Below the pieces are notes generated by a model that saw only the letters and a list, made by a program, of their open reading frames with translations, had not been told where the DNA came from and made no database searches. Made by a program: the position numbers and the translations under genes. 64,000 nt of DNA from Anarhynchus alexandrinus (Eukaryota > Chordata > Aves > Charadriiformes > Charadriidae): assembly GCA_008711295.1 (NCBI GenBank), contig VUYV01000088.1, positions 958,096-1,022,095 on the forward strand. Direction: 5' to 3'. Below are positions 38,097-52,200 of this stretch, piece by piece; position 1 is the stretch's first letter, and each line of letters opens with the position of its first letter.

Positions 38097-41000
38097 CTGT
38101 TCAGTTTGCTTAAATTATTCTCTTTGTTTTCAAAGAGAAATGACAGTTTCAGAAATGGATCCAGCTGTTGATTATATGCTTCAGGGGGCGACATTAATAG
38201 AGGAGCTGCAGACCTTTTAGCCCCCTGGTAAACTCAGGCCTTAGTTTTTATTGTTTTCTACCTTCAGCTATTGTGTAGCATTGCTGCGCTCATAAAGCAG
38301 CTGCTGTGAGTGGTGTGAAAAGTAATTGCTGCATATACTTCATACGGCTTGTAAAATTATTTGGAAATTTCTGTAGACAAGTGCGCTGCTACTTTTTTAT
38401 CACTATAGAAGAACTCAAGATGGCATATATACATACATAAATATACGTATGGATCCCAACTGCTAAGATAATTCATGCTACTCTAGTCTCTGGCCTTAAA
38501 ATTTGGCCACAGCCCATTTTTTTTCCCAGAAATAATGTTAGTGCTACAATGATAACCTGAGTAAGGGGGAGCTCCAGATGACATATCACATAAACAGTGT
38601 AAGAGGGAGCCTCTGCCCTCCTAAATTCAGACTCTGCAGGTGGGATTGATTATTTTCTTCCAAGAAAACAGTAAGTGTCTTTTATGCGTCCTGCTTTCCT
38701 CAGCTTCTATTTCTTTTCTCTACTTTTTAGACGAGAATGTCCATATATCTCACAGGGTCAGCCTGGACTTTTATTAATTAAACTTTCAAGACCTTTGAAG
38801 ATGAAAATGAGAAAGTATTGTTATCAAGGATTATTTAAACTATGTTTTTGTAAGGTTGAAATACAGTCCAGCTGAGAGGTACATGCCAAAGCCTTAGTAA
38901 AAATAGTCAACCCATGGGTTTTCCGCCAGTACGATGTCAAATTAAAATTATACTTTGCAACAGTAAATTCAGTGCTGATAAATCCGTGTGGATTAAATAT
39001 AGGAAGCTGAAAAAATAAAAACCCATTTTTCTCATCCAGATCATTCGTCTTCCCGTTAGGGTTTTATTTTCAAAAAAACAAACCTGAAATCTGTATGTGG
39101 ACATGTAAACAACTGCACAGGGAAAAAATTAAGTACTTAGCAGCAGTGAAGTTTGTCCAAGGATTACCACAGTGAATAAAACCAACTTCCCTTTTAAAAG
39201 CTGAGTGTACTATTTTGGGAATGTGACCCCTTTTCATGAATAAATGACGTGGTGACATTTACAGATAAAGCAAGATTTAACTGCTATGAAAGGAGATGAC
39301 AAATGTCAGGATGTCAGTAATGATCTGTGAACATAATGGTCTCTCACCAGAGCACTGAGTAGATATATAATGTAACTGTCGCCTGCTAATGCTGCCGTGG
39401 AAGAAGAAAAGCAAAGCAATACGAGGAAGATCAAAAACCTCTCTGGAACCAACCTTAAAGTCTGATTGATAGGCATTGGCACAACTTAGCTAATAAATTA
39501 TACTGCTAATGACTTAAAGTTTTTACCTTGTGCATATTACTATTACACACTGTGAAATTCCTGTATAACTTACAACTGTGTCATGTCAGAGGATAAAGTG
39601 TTGGCCATCAAAATGGTTTTCTGACAGTTTCTTTATCCCTAGACTGCTGCCAGGGCTTGGCTGTTGGGAAGGTCTTGCTGGAGGTGAGTGGATTTACAGC
39701 AACCAGAGCTGGTTCGTCAAGCCCAGGTTACGGCAGAGCAGAGCAGGATTTTCCCTTGGCGTGAATCGGCTGTGGGAAAGACCACCAAGACCTCCTACCC
39801 ACGGCAGAGTTGTCCTCTTCAGGTATTCTCGAGTGTTATGTCTCTCAGTTTTTCACACCCTGGCAGATCGTACGTGGGCCCACCCTTGTGATTGCTGTCA
39901 GAGTCGCCTTGATGACTTCCTCAGGAAACCTAGAAATATGGTAGGGGAAAAAAGCTCGGCATTATTTATGCAGTTGTCTTCTGAAGTTGTCTCAGGCAAC
40001 TGCCTCCCACCCCCGGGCCCCAAACCAAATCCCCATTTGTCTCACATATTGAGTACTTTCTCCAGCTGACAGTTAAATTGATTCCCGTTTGCTATTTAAA
40101 GTGAGGAGAGCGTCTGGAAATCCGAAGGTTTAAAAATCCCGAGACCTAAGCACAGCGTAGGGTGGAAGGGAGGGAGTTTCTTTGCATGAGCTCCCCAGCC
40201 TCCTGGCAACTTCACAGCTCTCAGCTGTGCAGCGGGTTTTGCTTTCTTCATGCTTTGCTTCGACAGTTAGTCGACCTTTTCTCTGAATAGGTTAGCCTGC
40301 CACAGGGCTTGCGTTACCCAGAAGACCAAGGAGGTTTTCAGGGAGATGGTGAAACTGTGATTGAAAGCCAGACATAGTCAAGCTCTGGTGCAATCAGCCA
40401 GGAAGCATTTGGCTGGTAGTTTGTTTATGAGAAGAAATATCATGGATGAAATATAAACATTAATACAATAAAAATGCCAAGCTCTGGAAAATAGTGAAGA
40501 TGATGCTGAACAGTGAAGAGATGTATTTTTTAGGAAATATTGTGAGTTAAAACTCCTGTTAATAGTGCACAAGTGTATCTTTAACAATACCTGTGTAGAT
40601 GCAGTAATCACAGTATCTCTCAGGCAAATCCCCATTACAAAGGAAACTCATCCCAATCTGCTGTATCTTTTGATCTGCACTTTACAGTCAGAGTCATCTA
40701 TGACAATGGAGATGGAGGTGGCATTTTGGATAAGACAGCCAGCATTGTAGCAATCCTATACTGACATCCAGCAAGGATTCACCTCGATTAACATTATCCG
40801 TCTAAAAGTTAGATGTCTTCTCGAAGCGAATTCTTTTAAGCTTCCTGTAAAGTCAATGGAGAGATGTAGGCAGTGCAGAGGGCAATCGACCCTATCCTGA
40901 GATAAGTATTGTAAGATAAATTGTGCCTATTTCTTGCTATTCACTGTAGAGGGGACCCAGCCCTCCAGAACAGATGCTTACTTTTTGAGGTGGCTGTGCT

Positions 41001-44000
41001 CAGGTGAGGCATGTGGGAGGGGGAAGGAGTAGAGAAGTGCTGTTCTAATTTCCATGGAATCAGCTGATCTGAAGGGTCAATTGCTTTAACACAACCTTAT
41101 TACTGTGCAGCATTAAACTATTAAACCTGATTAGGGATTTATAGTGAGGAGTCCTTCAACCACCGTATCTTGTACAGACGCAAGAAAATTAACACTAAAG
41201 AAAAGAAGTGCACTTTCTAAAATAGAAAATACATAATTAAAAAGTGCACAAAAGAAGAAGAATTAAGCAAAAACCGCTTGTGGTATTATGAAAGCATTGA
41301 GCTAATTAATCAATGTCTGCATGTGTCCTTTTTTAAAAGATACTCAGTTAAAGAGAAGTGGCTGATAGTTCTGATGTTGAACCTTGAGATAGTCATTGTG
41401 GAACTTTCCTTCTTTCTGATAAAAGAGACGCATCATATGGAGAAGAAACACAATCATTCTGATAATAACTGGGGAAAAACCATTATCAATGCTCTCAGGA
41501 TGCAAGACAAAATGGATTTCCGTTTGTATCATTCTGGCATTCCTGCTGATCCAGTGGGGATCACCTGGTGCATTTGTGTTGATATGAATATCCCAGTGAA
41601 TAAAGGTTATCAGTTAAGACCAGGTTTTGTGATGTGAAGCAGTAATTTTAGAGGCCATATATTCGATAATTTTAGTCCATAAAGCCTCTTCTTGAAAATG
41701 CTAAAAGGTAGTTTCTGGGTGGACTAACCAGGATCTGATTAGTGCTTAGGTCTAACTTTTAACCCATCCATCTTGATTCCAGGATTTCTGAAGTCACATG
41801 TTTCTAACTTGTTAGATGTATATTCAAGTATTAGCAGACCATTTCTGTTTAAACTGCTTGGTATTTTTCAATGTAGTTCTTTTTGCTTGATTTATTGTAA
41901 TATTTAATTAACTCTTACAATTGGATGGATTTCTAGGTTACAGTTATTGGACTATTATTTAGCTCTGTTGGAGTGAGAAGCCCATTACAAAATGTGCTAA
42001 CAATTCTACTGCTTATGGAAAATCTAGGAGAGAGTTTTACTTTTTTATTTCCAAACTACTGAGTTTTCGTCTCTGCTTTTAATGCCCTTTATGCTCATCA
42101 GCTAGAGAAGGACATTAGTGGTTCTCTCAGCCCTGACACTTACTAACAAAGACTGACAACTGCTGACACAAAAACCTGCCTTGAATTGTTTTTGGGTAGG
42201 GGGTGGAATGGGTTGGCTTAACACAAACTTGTAATTTCAGTAAACCACCATTTTCAGAAAATGGCATTGTTACAAATTTTCCTTTGCTGACAAGGAGATG
42301 CGTTTTTCCCCAGGTCTCCCTTAAAACAATAATGCAGAGGATTGAATAGGAAAATGGTGCTGAAAGGAGAATTACAAAATGTACTCAGTGTCAGTCAAAA
42401 TCTTCCGTTTTAATTTTTATTCTGAGTTCTACTCAAGTATAAATATGTATACAAATTCTTATCCTTAATTAACTGTAGATCTTACAGAAAGCATTTATTG
42501 CTATCCATTTCTTTCCTATCCCTCCCCCTATCTCCCCTGATAAGAGCTGCATGTTTAGTAGACACACTATAACCCCGTAATTTGAAGCTACTACTATAGC
42601 ATCAATTCTTCTGGATGATACCACACCTTGCCAGTCAAAAATGATTTGAGCTTAAATTGTCAGTTAAAGACGCTCTTCAGTTTTATTGTCCTGAACTTGC
42701 AGGCAGTCTATTGGATGAAGTGAATTACTCTGTTGTTGAAAATGCTTGTAATTTTGTGTGAAGGACACAATCAGAATACACAATATTTTTTCCCCTTTGC
42801 ATTTCCCAACCTGCTCTGCTCCTTTGGTGCCCAAGCATATTACAAAATTGCTGACATCTAAGCTGATCAATCAAAACCTTCGCAGTTCTGTAAATGATCA
42901 AGCTTAACTGTCTACGCAGCTGTTATTTGGCAGTGCTCCATCTGGAAAATAAAATACAAACATCAAAAGAAGTTCAGCTAGGTTTACATTTCAGAGAGGT
43001 GTTTTTGATAGCTTGTCTGTCATATAACAGAGTCCCTTGGGTCAAATTAGAAGGCGGCAGACCTTTGTCCTTTCATAAATCTCTGGTCCTTTCGTTAGAC
43101 AGATGGCAATCACCTCCCAAAATAGGGACACTTAAGCAGTGTGTTGGTGATGTACTGATACTCTGCACACTAATGTGCACAGCCTCCCAGGAGAACGTGG
43201 GATATATACACAGGAGTACCATACAAGAGCTAGGGAAAGCTGGAGCAGCCATATGGTTTATAGGATTAAGAGGGTAGATCTTTTCAGCAATGGATCCATT
43301 ATCTGCTCCTCAGTTCTCCCCAACTCTCTACCAAGCTTAACTCCATGACGTGCAGGGGCTGGGCTGGTTGCCTTTAAAACTCCCATTATTGATCCAATGC
43401 AGCTGTACTGTAGAGAACTCTGTGTATATTAGATTAGTCTCAATTCAGAAAAAATAAAATTCCAGTGTTCATGAAGTGTTTCCCTTCTCCATACTCTGTC
43501 CCTGCATTTAAATTATGGCCTTCTCCCTAGTTTTATGAATTCAGCTAAACTGATGATACAATTTGACCTGAACACATTAAGCAAATGTACCGAACTGAAG
43601 AAGGAACACAACATGCATGAATAGTTTGTGATTTATCTAGAGGTGAGTATGTGCCACTGTCCCTTGCCACAGATATGGAGAACTGGGCAGAGAATTGATG
43701 GTCTGGTAGACCGCAGGAAGTCATTCGCCAGGGCTGGAGAGAGACAGCAAATCTCCCGACACTTTATGCTCTGATTGGTCATGCCCAAAAGGCGTAACAG
43801 CCAACTTGAACAGATCAGCAAAGTTCTCATTAGCCAAATTCAGAGCTAACCTTTCCGGTCATTGACTGCAGAGAGGGCAAAACAGTAATTACAGTGGAAA
43901 AGGTGTGCTTAACACTAAAAAGAAACTATCAGACAATAAACATTGTTGATCAGACACAAAATCAGACAGAGGAAATGAAAATATATCAGTGAATCAAACG

Positions 44001-46691
44001 CCTTCTTTTCCTGGACAAAACACAGAGGTGAAAAGTAGTCATGAGTATATGGTGTGATGGACATACTACCAGTTGGTCCTTGCCAATTAAAGTGTTTTTG
44101 GCATGATGTGAAGAAGAAGGTTTCCTCAAAAAAACCATAAAGGAAATGAAGTGCCCCATACCTTTGCCAGTTTTATAACTCTCAGACTATGCGGAAAATT
44201 CCAGCCAGAAAGAACTGGCAGGACAAAGAAAATAGTAACAAGAACAACAAAACAACATTATGTGTCATACCAGTTGCAACATATTTAAGAGATTTTTTTC
44301 ATATTCTTTCGCTTTGCGATGTGCTTTTGCACTGCATTTTATATGCTGCTTAGTTAAAGGCTGCAATGTCAAGATACAGGAACGTACAGCAAATTTTAAG
44401 CCTTTTAACGAAAACCACAATATGCATCTAGAAAAATAGATCCATTTTTTTACTCAGCAGAAATTAGAACTGCTGCATTTAGAAGCACATCCCATTTATA
44501 TCAAATATACACCGTTTCCCCTGCAGCTCTTTTTATGTTAGTCAATATCTTTTAATGTTATCTGATGGTTTCCTAGGAGATGCCCTAAATGGCCAAACTC
44601 ACCAGTTTGATGCTGGTGTTGGATAATATCTATATGCACTAAACATCTGTTTTGTTCACTGAAGTCTGCTCTGCCCTTTTTCCACTGGTCATTATGTTCC
44701 CCCTGTGGGTTTCTAATGGCTGCTAATGAGATAAGAAAAACGCTCCATGTACACTTCCATCTTCTCCAATGGTGTGTGATCAGAAGTCTGTGCTCTTTGT
44801 TAGAAGGAATTACTTCAAAATCATTGTTAGTATTTCTTTGTACAGTAGTTTGAATGCAAATTTTACACTTAAGGACTAAAGTGCCTTTTAAAAATCTGTA
44901 AGAAGCAATTAGAAAGAGAAAGATCACCGCATTATAGCGTAAAGAGTTCTATTTGTGGAAGGGTGGGCTCAGTGTTGATTCATGTTTTTCAGATGGTACA
45001 GTACAGGTTGCATCATTAATAGAAGATTAAGATGCCAAATGGGGAATTTTTACCTTCTGTTTCTGAGTCTTTCACTGTAGGAAATCACCCAGATATGGCT
45101 AGAGGTTGATTTTATATAACATGATGAGCAGACAGAGTGTTCCTCAAATTTAACAGAGCCTGCTGTTACTGTGGGAAGAGGGGCTGACAACTTGGGTAGT
45201 ATCCATACAAAGCTATAATTTCTAATCTGTCAAAATCACTTCCCTTTAGAAAGCCTGATTTCATTAGCATGTTCTTTGTCGGATGTGATTGTCTCTCTTA
45301 GCGGCTTTCCTTTTACAGCTGTCACAAAAGCCAATCAGATTATACCAAGGGCAGGAAATAAATAAGTCTTTTTCCTGTAAATTAATTTAGGCAAGAATAA
45401 ATCACATATGGCTAGATTTAGTTCCTACTTTATGAAGTGAGAAATTTTAGCAAGGTAACAGATGAGGGCTCTAAGAGCGGGTATTGGCATGAATTTTGTT
45501 ACAAACTGTATTTCTTCTGGCACTCTGGTGGTGGGTATAGAAAATATACTTAGGTATAACCTATGCCTCATAAATGGCAAACCAAGCTTTCAGCTAAACT
45601 GAGAATATAGGCAAAACTCATGTATAACGGTCTCAGACAGAGAGGTCAGATTAAGCTTTTCTTACATTCTCTCTGTGCTGCACTCTTCTGGGGTAATTCT
45701 AACCCAAATACTGAGAATTCATTTAAGTTCATTTTCTTCATATTTGATCTCCTGCACTATTCAATTTACCAGTGGAGGCTCCACTGCCGTATCACTGAAG
45801 TCTGAGATTTTTGCACAGCTTGTTGTGCTCTTCTACCAAGGAGTCTCCAGCTGAAGCTTGCATTCGTTCATCTCTTGTTTTGCACCTGAGCATGTAAATA
45901 AGAAGGAGGCAGGTGCTTTATGGAAACGTGTTTGTCTGCTTGGTTCAGCTCTGCTTGATTTGGCTCTATGTTATGGCTTCAGAAACTTGTGGGGTTATTC
46001 TTTTAGAAAAGTATTTCACTCTGGAGAGTAAGACAAAGGACGATCCCTCAAAAGAGTTGTCCCATTTGGCTGCTGAGGTTGAAAAATAGCATTTTCAAAA
46101 GTCTTTAGTATACAGAAGAATGATGTGACGAGCGTCACAGAAAGAGGCTACTCAGTATGTCAGTTGGCTAGTCCATCTTTCCCTGTGCCGTTTGCAACAA
46201 AAGACAGCAAGAGTTGATAGCAAAGCTCATCAGTGGAGGTGTAGCTTTACTTTTCAGTGCCCCATCTGGAGAACAGGTGAAGCTGTAATTTTTTGTAATG
46301 AGTCTTTCTGTACAGGTGCAGAGAACCGTTCGAGAAGAAGTCAAAGCGTACACCTATGGTGCTCTATGATTAGTTTGGCTAAGAACTTCCTTTATTTTGG
46401 AATCTACTTAAATCAGAAATCTTGCTAAGTTTTCACTTCTGTACAATCTATTACTTGTTAGAAATAAGTAGGAAACACCATGCGAATCAGTCGCTGTTTC
46501 CCTTACAGGTACTGAGTAGCTCCATTACCTGAGCAGGGACAATATGAATCCCGGTGTCTTCTCATTGTGCCCTGAAATAAAGGTGAAAGGCCCCATAGTC
46601 ATTATTACTTATAAACAAAGTGGCTTTCCCTTCTACAAGATAATTGGTCCTCCACCTTTCAATTTTGGCACATCTGCATCTCAAAGGCTCA
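38097..46691. other. Unannotated sequence, about 8.6 kb
   Basis: The longest repeat-free stretch. No gene was recognised. The longest frame is 39578-40069 (+, 163 codons), without a known domain or a convincing start context. Frames at 41278-41637 (+) and 44538-44927 (-) are likewise unrecognised. The sequence at 45220-45420 is dense in E-box-like and homeodomain-like words, but this alone is not evidence of function. Confidence 0.45.
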
Positions 46692-47060
46692 TTAACTATG
46701 TCTGTTAATTTTTTCTTTTTTTTTTTCTTTTTTAGAGCTTAGACAATCTTCTAGTTTTAAAAATTCTTCCATTTCTTTGACTGTCTGTAATAGTCTAGCT
46801 GTTTTTTTTTTCTCTTCCTTTTTGCCAGTTCCATCTGGGCATTTAAAAACAGTAATTCTGTGTCTTTTCGTGTGCTCCAGATCTCCTGCAATGCCAGTCT
46901 CTAACTGACAGTATTTGATCTGTTTTATGATTATCCTTCATCTGTTGCTGGCTCTTTTCCTGTGTGCTGGTAATGGCTTTGATCACCTCTTGGCCAGAAT
47001 CTGTGGCTTCTCATAATTCCTTCTGGAAAGATTCTTTGTCTTCTTTTAATTACTTTTTAC
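46692..47060 (-). pseudogene. Possible coiled-coil coding relic
   Basis: On the minus strand, 47050-46895 reads as a charged, glutamine-rich frame (QEVIKAITSTQEKSQQQMK region). It is followed after a one-base shift by a leucine- and lysine-rich frame from 46894 (ELLFLNAQMELAKRKRKK region). After a further shift at a ten-A run, a helical segment (EMEEFLKLEDCLSS region) leads into an A-rich stretch and a stop at 46694-46692. The A-rich end could be a decayed poly-A tail. No family was recognised, and the reading relies on frame changes. Confidence 0.2.
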
Positions 47061-47708
47061 CATTACCTGGCTAGCATCCATTGCCCGTTGTCTGGTTTTA
47101 ATTTTTGCCACTGTGGAAGCTAATAGGACTCTTCTGCATTGGGACATTTAGGAAAGTCAATCCAAATTAAATGTTAAAGTTCATACTTTGGCTGCATTAA
47201 ATCCCTGTGTAGACAGCCTATTTAGAAGTAAAGAAGACCTTAATTTTGTTTAATTTAATACATACTAGAAATGAATTAAGCTAAGTCAAATTTAAACACT
47301 TCAATTTTGAACAAATGTGTCTACACAATGTTTGTGAGATTTAACAAATCCATTTTAGCTTCATACTTTTTATTAATGTGTTCGATTTCTGAGTTTCTTG
47401 TAGACAATACCTCAGGTTTATTTTTTATAGGAATAATCTTTTTCTTTCAGCCTAATCATTTCCTCTTTCTCTCCTTTTCTTGATGTTTGACTGTCCCTGC
47501 TCTGCTCTGATGGTGGCTTTCATTACTTCCGAAGGATAAGGAAGATTTACAGAACATAGTTGTTCTTATTATTTTATTAATTTACATTATAAAAAGCTAT
47601 ATATCTGCATTAAGTTCAGGGTCACATTAAGGTGGATGCTGTAAGCACTTGCACACATAGGATGGAGTTCATCTCACATAACCTTACTGGGAAAAAGGCA
47701 GGCAGATG
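47061..47708. other. Unannotated AT-rich sequence
   Basis: A perfect 10-bp inverted repeat, TGTGTAGACA at 47206-47215 and its complement at 47318-47327, encloses about 100 bp. It could be a small decayed DNA transposon, but nothing else supports that. Confidence 0.3.
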
Positions 47709-48349
47709 GAGTGTACCCTCAGCAAGTTTGTAGATGATCAGAACTGAGGGGACTGGGTGGTGCACCAGATGGTTGTGCCACCTTCAGAGAGGCCTTGGCA
47801 GGCTGGAGAAATGGGCAGAAAGAAATCTTACAAAGTTCAACATGCGGTAACACAAAGCCCTGCATCTTGGGAGGGTGAACCCCATGCACCAGTATGTGCT
47901 AGGGGCTGACTGGCTGAAGCAAAACCTTCATGTCCTGGTGGACAGCAAGATGACCATGATATAGCAAAGCACCCTTCTAGCAAAACAGGTGAGAGAGGTG
48001 ATCCTACACCTCTACTTAGCACTAGTGAGGCAGCAGCTGGAGTACTGTGTCCAGTTCTTGGCTCCTCAGTAGAAGAGTGACATCAACATATTGCAGCAAG
48101 TCCAGCACAGGGCCACAAATATTATTATGGGACTGGAATGTCTTTCATATGGGGAGAGGCTGAGAGAGCTGGGACTGTTCAGCTGTCAGAAGAGAAGGCT
48201 CTGGGGCATCTTATCAATGTGTGTAAATACCTGATAGGAGGGAATAAGGAAGAGGGAGCCAGGTTCTTCTCCGTTAGTGCCCAGTGACGTGACAGGAGGA
48301 AACAGACAAAAAGTAAAACAGATGAAATTACATCTGAACACAAGAAGTT
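47709..48349 (+). mobile_element. CR1 LINE fragment lacking its 3' end
   Basis: Plus-strand CR1 from about GTGTACCCTCAGCAAGTTTG (FADDT-adjacent part of ORF2) through the CCCTGCATCTTGGGAG, GGCAGCAGCTGGAGTACTGT and GGCTCTGGGGCATCTTAT landmarks, to ACATCTGAACACAAGAAG. Family homology then stops, about 250 bp before a normal CR1 3' end would be reached. This is atypical, because CR1 copies are normally truncated at the 5' end. It has several stops. Confidence 0.92.
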
Positions 48350-49182
48350 AAAGTTAATGACAGAAAGGGTCTGATCCCATGGGTTTAATAAGGCAAGGTT
48401 AATAAGTATGCTGACTTTTAAAACTAGCATGAATCTAACAGCTCCTAGTGATGATGATGAAGAATTATCTTCATACCTTTTTAAGTATTTATTATTTTGG
48501 GAGGAGGGGGAGGAGAGACAAAGATGTGAGACCTTCCATAATGGAAAAAAGATGAGCTCATGCTACTCTAACTGTCTTTTTGCTGTCTGTTAAAATTGTT
48601 CCCAGTAAGTCTGTCTCAGCAGCAGACAAATGAACACTCCCATTTAAATCTGCTCCTATCTGATAGGTAGATATTTGCAAGCCAAAAAAGCATCATCCTC
48701 CTTACTTCTCAAAAGTATGGTCTGCCTTTCAGATAATACATACTTTCCCAACCTTGTCAGGTGAGGCAGTGCTTGAAAGCTTTTTAGCACTTACCCTTCT
48801 GTATAACAAGTTATCTCAGTAGGAGACTTTGCAGCAGTCTTTAACCCCTTTTATATTCTCATTCTATCTCAGAGATGTCTCATGCAAGCTAATAAATTCC
48901 ATGAAGTCTCTCCTTTTTCCACAACATTAATCTCCCATCAACTAGTAATGAGCCTTGGTGGGTTCCTTGTGAGAATCTGAGCAACCACATTAATTCCTTA
49001 AAACTTCTTCAACAATAGCGATCCTATTAGCAGAGAGTTTAGGAACGTCTGATCCATACATTTAGCCTTAGGAGCTTTTGGTGGCCTACATTTATTATGC
49101 CCTGAAATTCTTAAGATGCTGCAAATGCCAAGTGCATCAATTTCTGCTAAACTCTCCCTGCATACCGTCTTATGTAGCAAAA
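48350..49182. other. Sequence between a truncated CR1 and an orphan CR1 tail
   Basis: No repeat landmark was recognised in these 830 bp. It may be an insertion or rearrangement product, given the CR1 pieces on both sides. Confidence 0.4.
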
Positions 49183-49212
49183 AAACCATTCTATGATTCT
49201 ATGATTCTATGA
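49183..49212 (+). mobile_element. Orphan CR1 3' tail
   Basis: AAACCATTCTATGATTCTAT followed by more ATTCTATG units, the standard CR1 3' terminus in plus orientation, with no CR1 body before it. It is either a copy truncated almost to the tail or the displaced end of the element at 47709-48349, which has the same orientation. Confidence 0.75.
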
Positions 49213-52200
49213 AACTGGAACTGTGCTGCTAAAATCATGCTTTTTCATGATCATTTCTTGAGCGGAACGATTTTTCTTGACAAATTGATGCAATCTAATA
49301 CTAAGTTTTATAGGTTGCTGCATGTTTTAGAACATGTGAAATGACTGCTGGTTCTTTAGTCTGCTGACTTTTCCCATAAAACGTGCCAGCATACCAGGCA
49401 CCCTACAGCCAACGTTCATATGGCCAGCCTTGGCTATGGGATTTCCCACATGGTTATGTGGGAGTTCACTCTTTCATTTTAGCAGTTTAGAGAACCATAG
49501 GTGCCTTTGGAGGTTTACAAATGAAGTTCTTGTTGCTTAAGGTTAGGTATCTAAATTAAATGCCCAAGATCCTACTTATCTAGCAGTCTACTGACAGCCA
49601 ACCTACAGCAGTAGAGTGAGGTTAAAGAGAAAGGACTAAATCCTACCAGAAAATACCAATTCTTTCCAGAAATCGTGTATTTTATAAACACTTCAGACAA
49701 AGTTTGCCTTCCTATTAGCCTTGCTTCCACATTCATGTCGATTAAAACACCAAACCAATCTAATAATAAATGGGGCATCAAAGCTGAAAGTGGAGAAAGA
49801 AAGAGTATTGTGGACCCACAGAAGATAACTGTGCATTCGAGACATTTTTCTATGCATGTGTCTGACATCACAGTCTGCACTCAATTTACTTCAGCTGAAC
49901 TCTGCGTTGCTAAAGGGAGAAAGGACGTCCATCAATTCCACCCACTCATTTCTTTTTCTTTTCGACATCAACGTTTCAGTGAATTATTTCCTTCTGCTAC
50001 AGCAGCTCTTTCACACTGTCATGGTATCTTTTGGGGGTCTCTTTTCCTCAGCCCATTGTTTTATGCTATTTTTATCTTTGCTTTGTTCCCTTGCGGTATA
50101 CAGTGAAACCTGCAATGCAATTAGCACAGTTACACTCATTCTGCCCTTTGACTTTTTTAAAGCCACTTTTTATGAACCTAAAAAAAAAATGAAGAAAGAA
50201 AATCAACCACCCAAAACTTGAAGTGTCTTATACTTTACAATTTCCTCTGTTCCCTCTAAATGTGTGGAAGCCTGATAGCACTCAGGAAATGGTATATAAA
50301 CAGACTTCACATACGCATTACATATTGTTTGCAGTGAATCATTTTTGTCATAAAAGAAAGCAAGTTTTCACTGTAGCTTGAAGTAGCTCCAATATCGTGA
50401 AAACCTCCATGAGTTTTTCTCTAAAACCGTAATCTGAACTGAAATCTGCTGCTAAAGCTCCAAAAGGATTATTGATTGGGAGAGACTGTATGCAAAGGAA
50501 TTTCAGTTTGGATGAAACCGTTTTTTAATCTATATTACAATAATACTTCCAAGTCGCATATATTGCTAGAGGAAGAAATAACACAAAGGCCATTACTGAG
50601 CCTGAGACATGAATAGAGAGCCCAGTACATTAATTATTTAACCATGACAAAAGAATGGCAATAATCTGTCTTTTCTCTGAAATGAGGAGAAGAAAGAGAG
50701 GAAGCCATGGCTGGCAAGTGTAAGTGGCAAAACTTGAAGGTTTTCAAAAAGCTCTTAAGTAAAGAGGGCTGGCACTAAACATCTGCCTCGGAGTGATTAG
50801 AGAGGTTGGGTGCACAGCTGAGTTCTCATTGCACTGGCTTGCTGGTTTGGCCGTCAGATGGTTCTGATCATTTTTTCCTCTTTGAACACAAGGCATTTGA
50901 AGGGGTTTTTAATTGATTGCCCCAAATCATTATTCATTTTTGAAAGCTGAGCTTCACTTTTTAGCTTAGTCCATTTGAACTTTCTTAAATCAACTTACAT
51001 GGCTGAACAAAATTCAGGCCCTTTTGCAATAACTGCAGTCCATTGAGCAACTGATGTCTGGTATAAACTCACAGGATAAAAGCACTAACAAGGGAAAATT
51101 AACTTAGAATACTGTTTTCCAGCAACTTCCCTTTTTAAATCACCCCTGTGTGGATTCTCTTAGAGGCAAATCATGGTAGTTCTAGGAAAATTTGAGCAAT
51201 AATGAATATATCTTATGTATAAATCAGGTTTTCCTGCACTAATATTTGAAAATTTAATCTTCTGCATTTTAGAGATTGCATCTCAGAACAGGTAGGTGTT
51301 CCATGCTAGAAAACAAGGCTGTTTTGTGTCAGCTCTCGGAGGACAGAAGCAATTGCACTTAATGAGCTGGGTTATTGTTTGATTATTAAACTTCTGTTTT
51401 TCCATAGTATGGCCATCTTAGTTACCTGGTTGTGAACCCCTTCTCCATCAGGAAGTACAGTAATCTCCCAGGCATGTTTGATCTGGACATAGAGATGGTG
51501 TAACTATGATGGAAATTATTCTGAATATGCCTTTTTACAGAGAAGCTCTAGTTTTCACATAAGAAATGGTGTGCATGTAGAGGAGGAAAGCTGCTGGCTT
51601 AGTTTTCTGTAGTTTGTCATCTCTCTCAATAACACAATATGTAGTTTTAGCCACTGTGGCTATTATAATTTAGCAACAGGATGTCTTTTTGTTGATATGT
51701 GCTACTGCACCTTAATGAAATAAAAATGGTATCCTCTGTCCTAGATGACGCAATGTTTATTGCCCTTGGCTGTACTGTTTATGACTTTACACCTCTGAGT
51801 GACTGTGTGTGTATCCAATCTACTTTGCTTGTGATGAAAATATGTACGTGAATTTCGATTTAGGAGATAGCTTTAAACACTGTCTTGGTATGATCTCATT
51901 TGAAATGGTCCTTATACATTTCTCCACTTGGCTGAAGAAACAACAGCAAAAGCTGTTGCTAATTTTGTTTTTAATTAATTGTGCAGCATGGATATGTTGA
52001 TGTGGCATGGACAGGGGTCAACTAAATAGATTTGTCTTGGGTTAATAGAAGTTTTCCATCATCTCCTCTGTTTCTGATGCTTAAAATATTCCCTAACAAC
52101 CTTAAGTTGGCAAAATGAGTGCATAAAATCCTCATGATCAGCCTGTCAGCCTTTAACCAAGGCTGCCACCACCCTTTGTATTTGTCGGTTGTGCAACTCC

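Noticed and set aside
39578..40069. 163-codon plus ORF as a gene
   Set aside because: No domain, no signal peptide, no splice context and overlapping ORF in another frame; probably chance.
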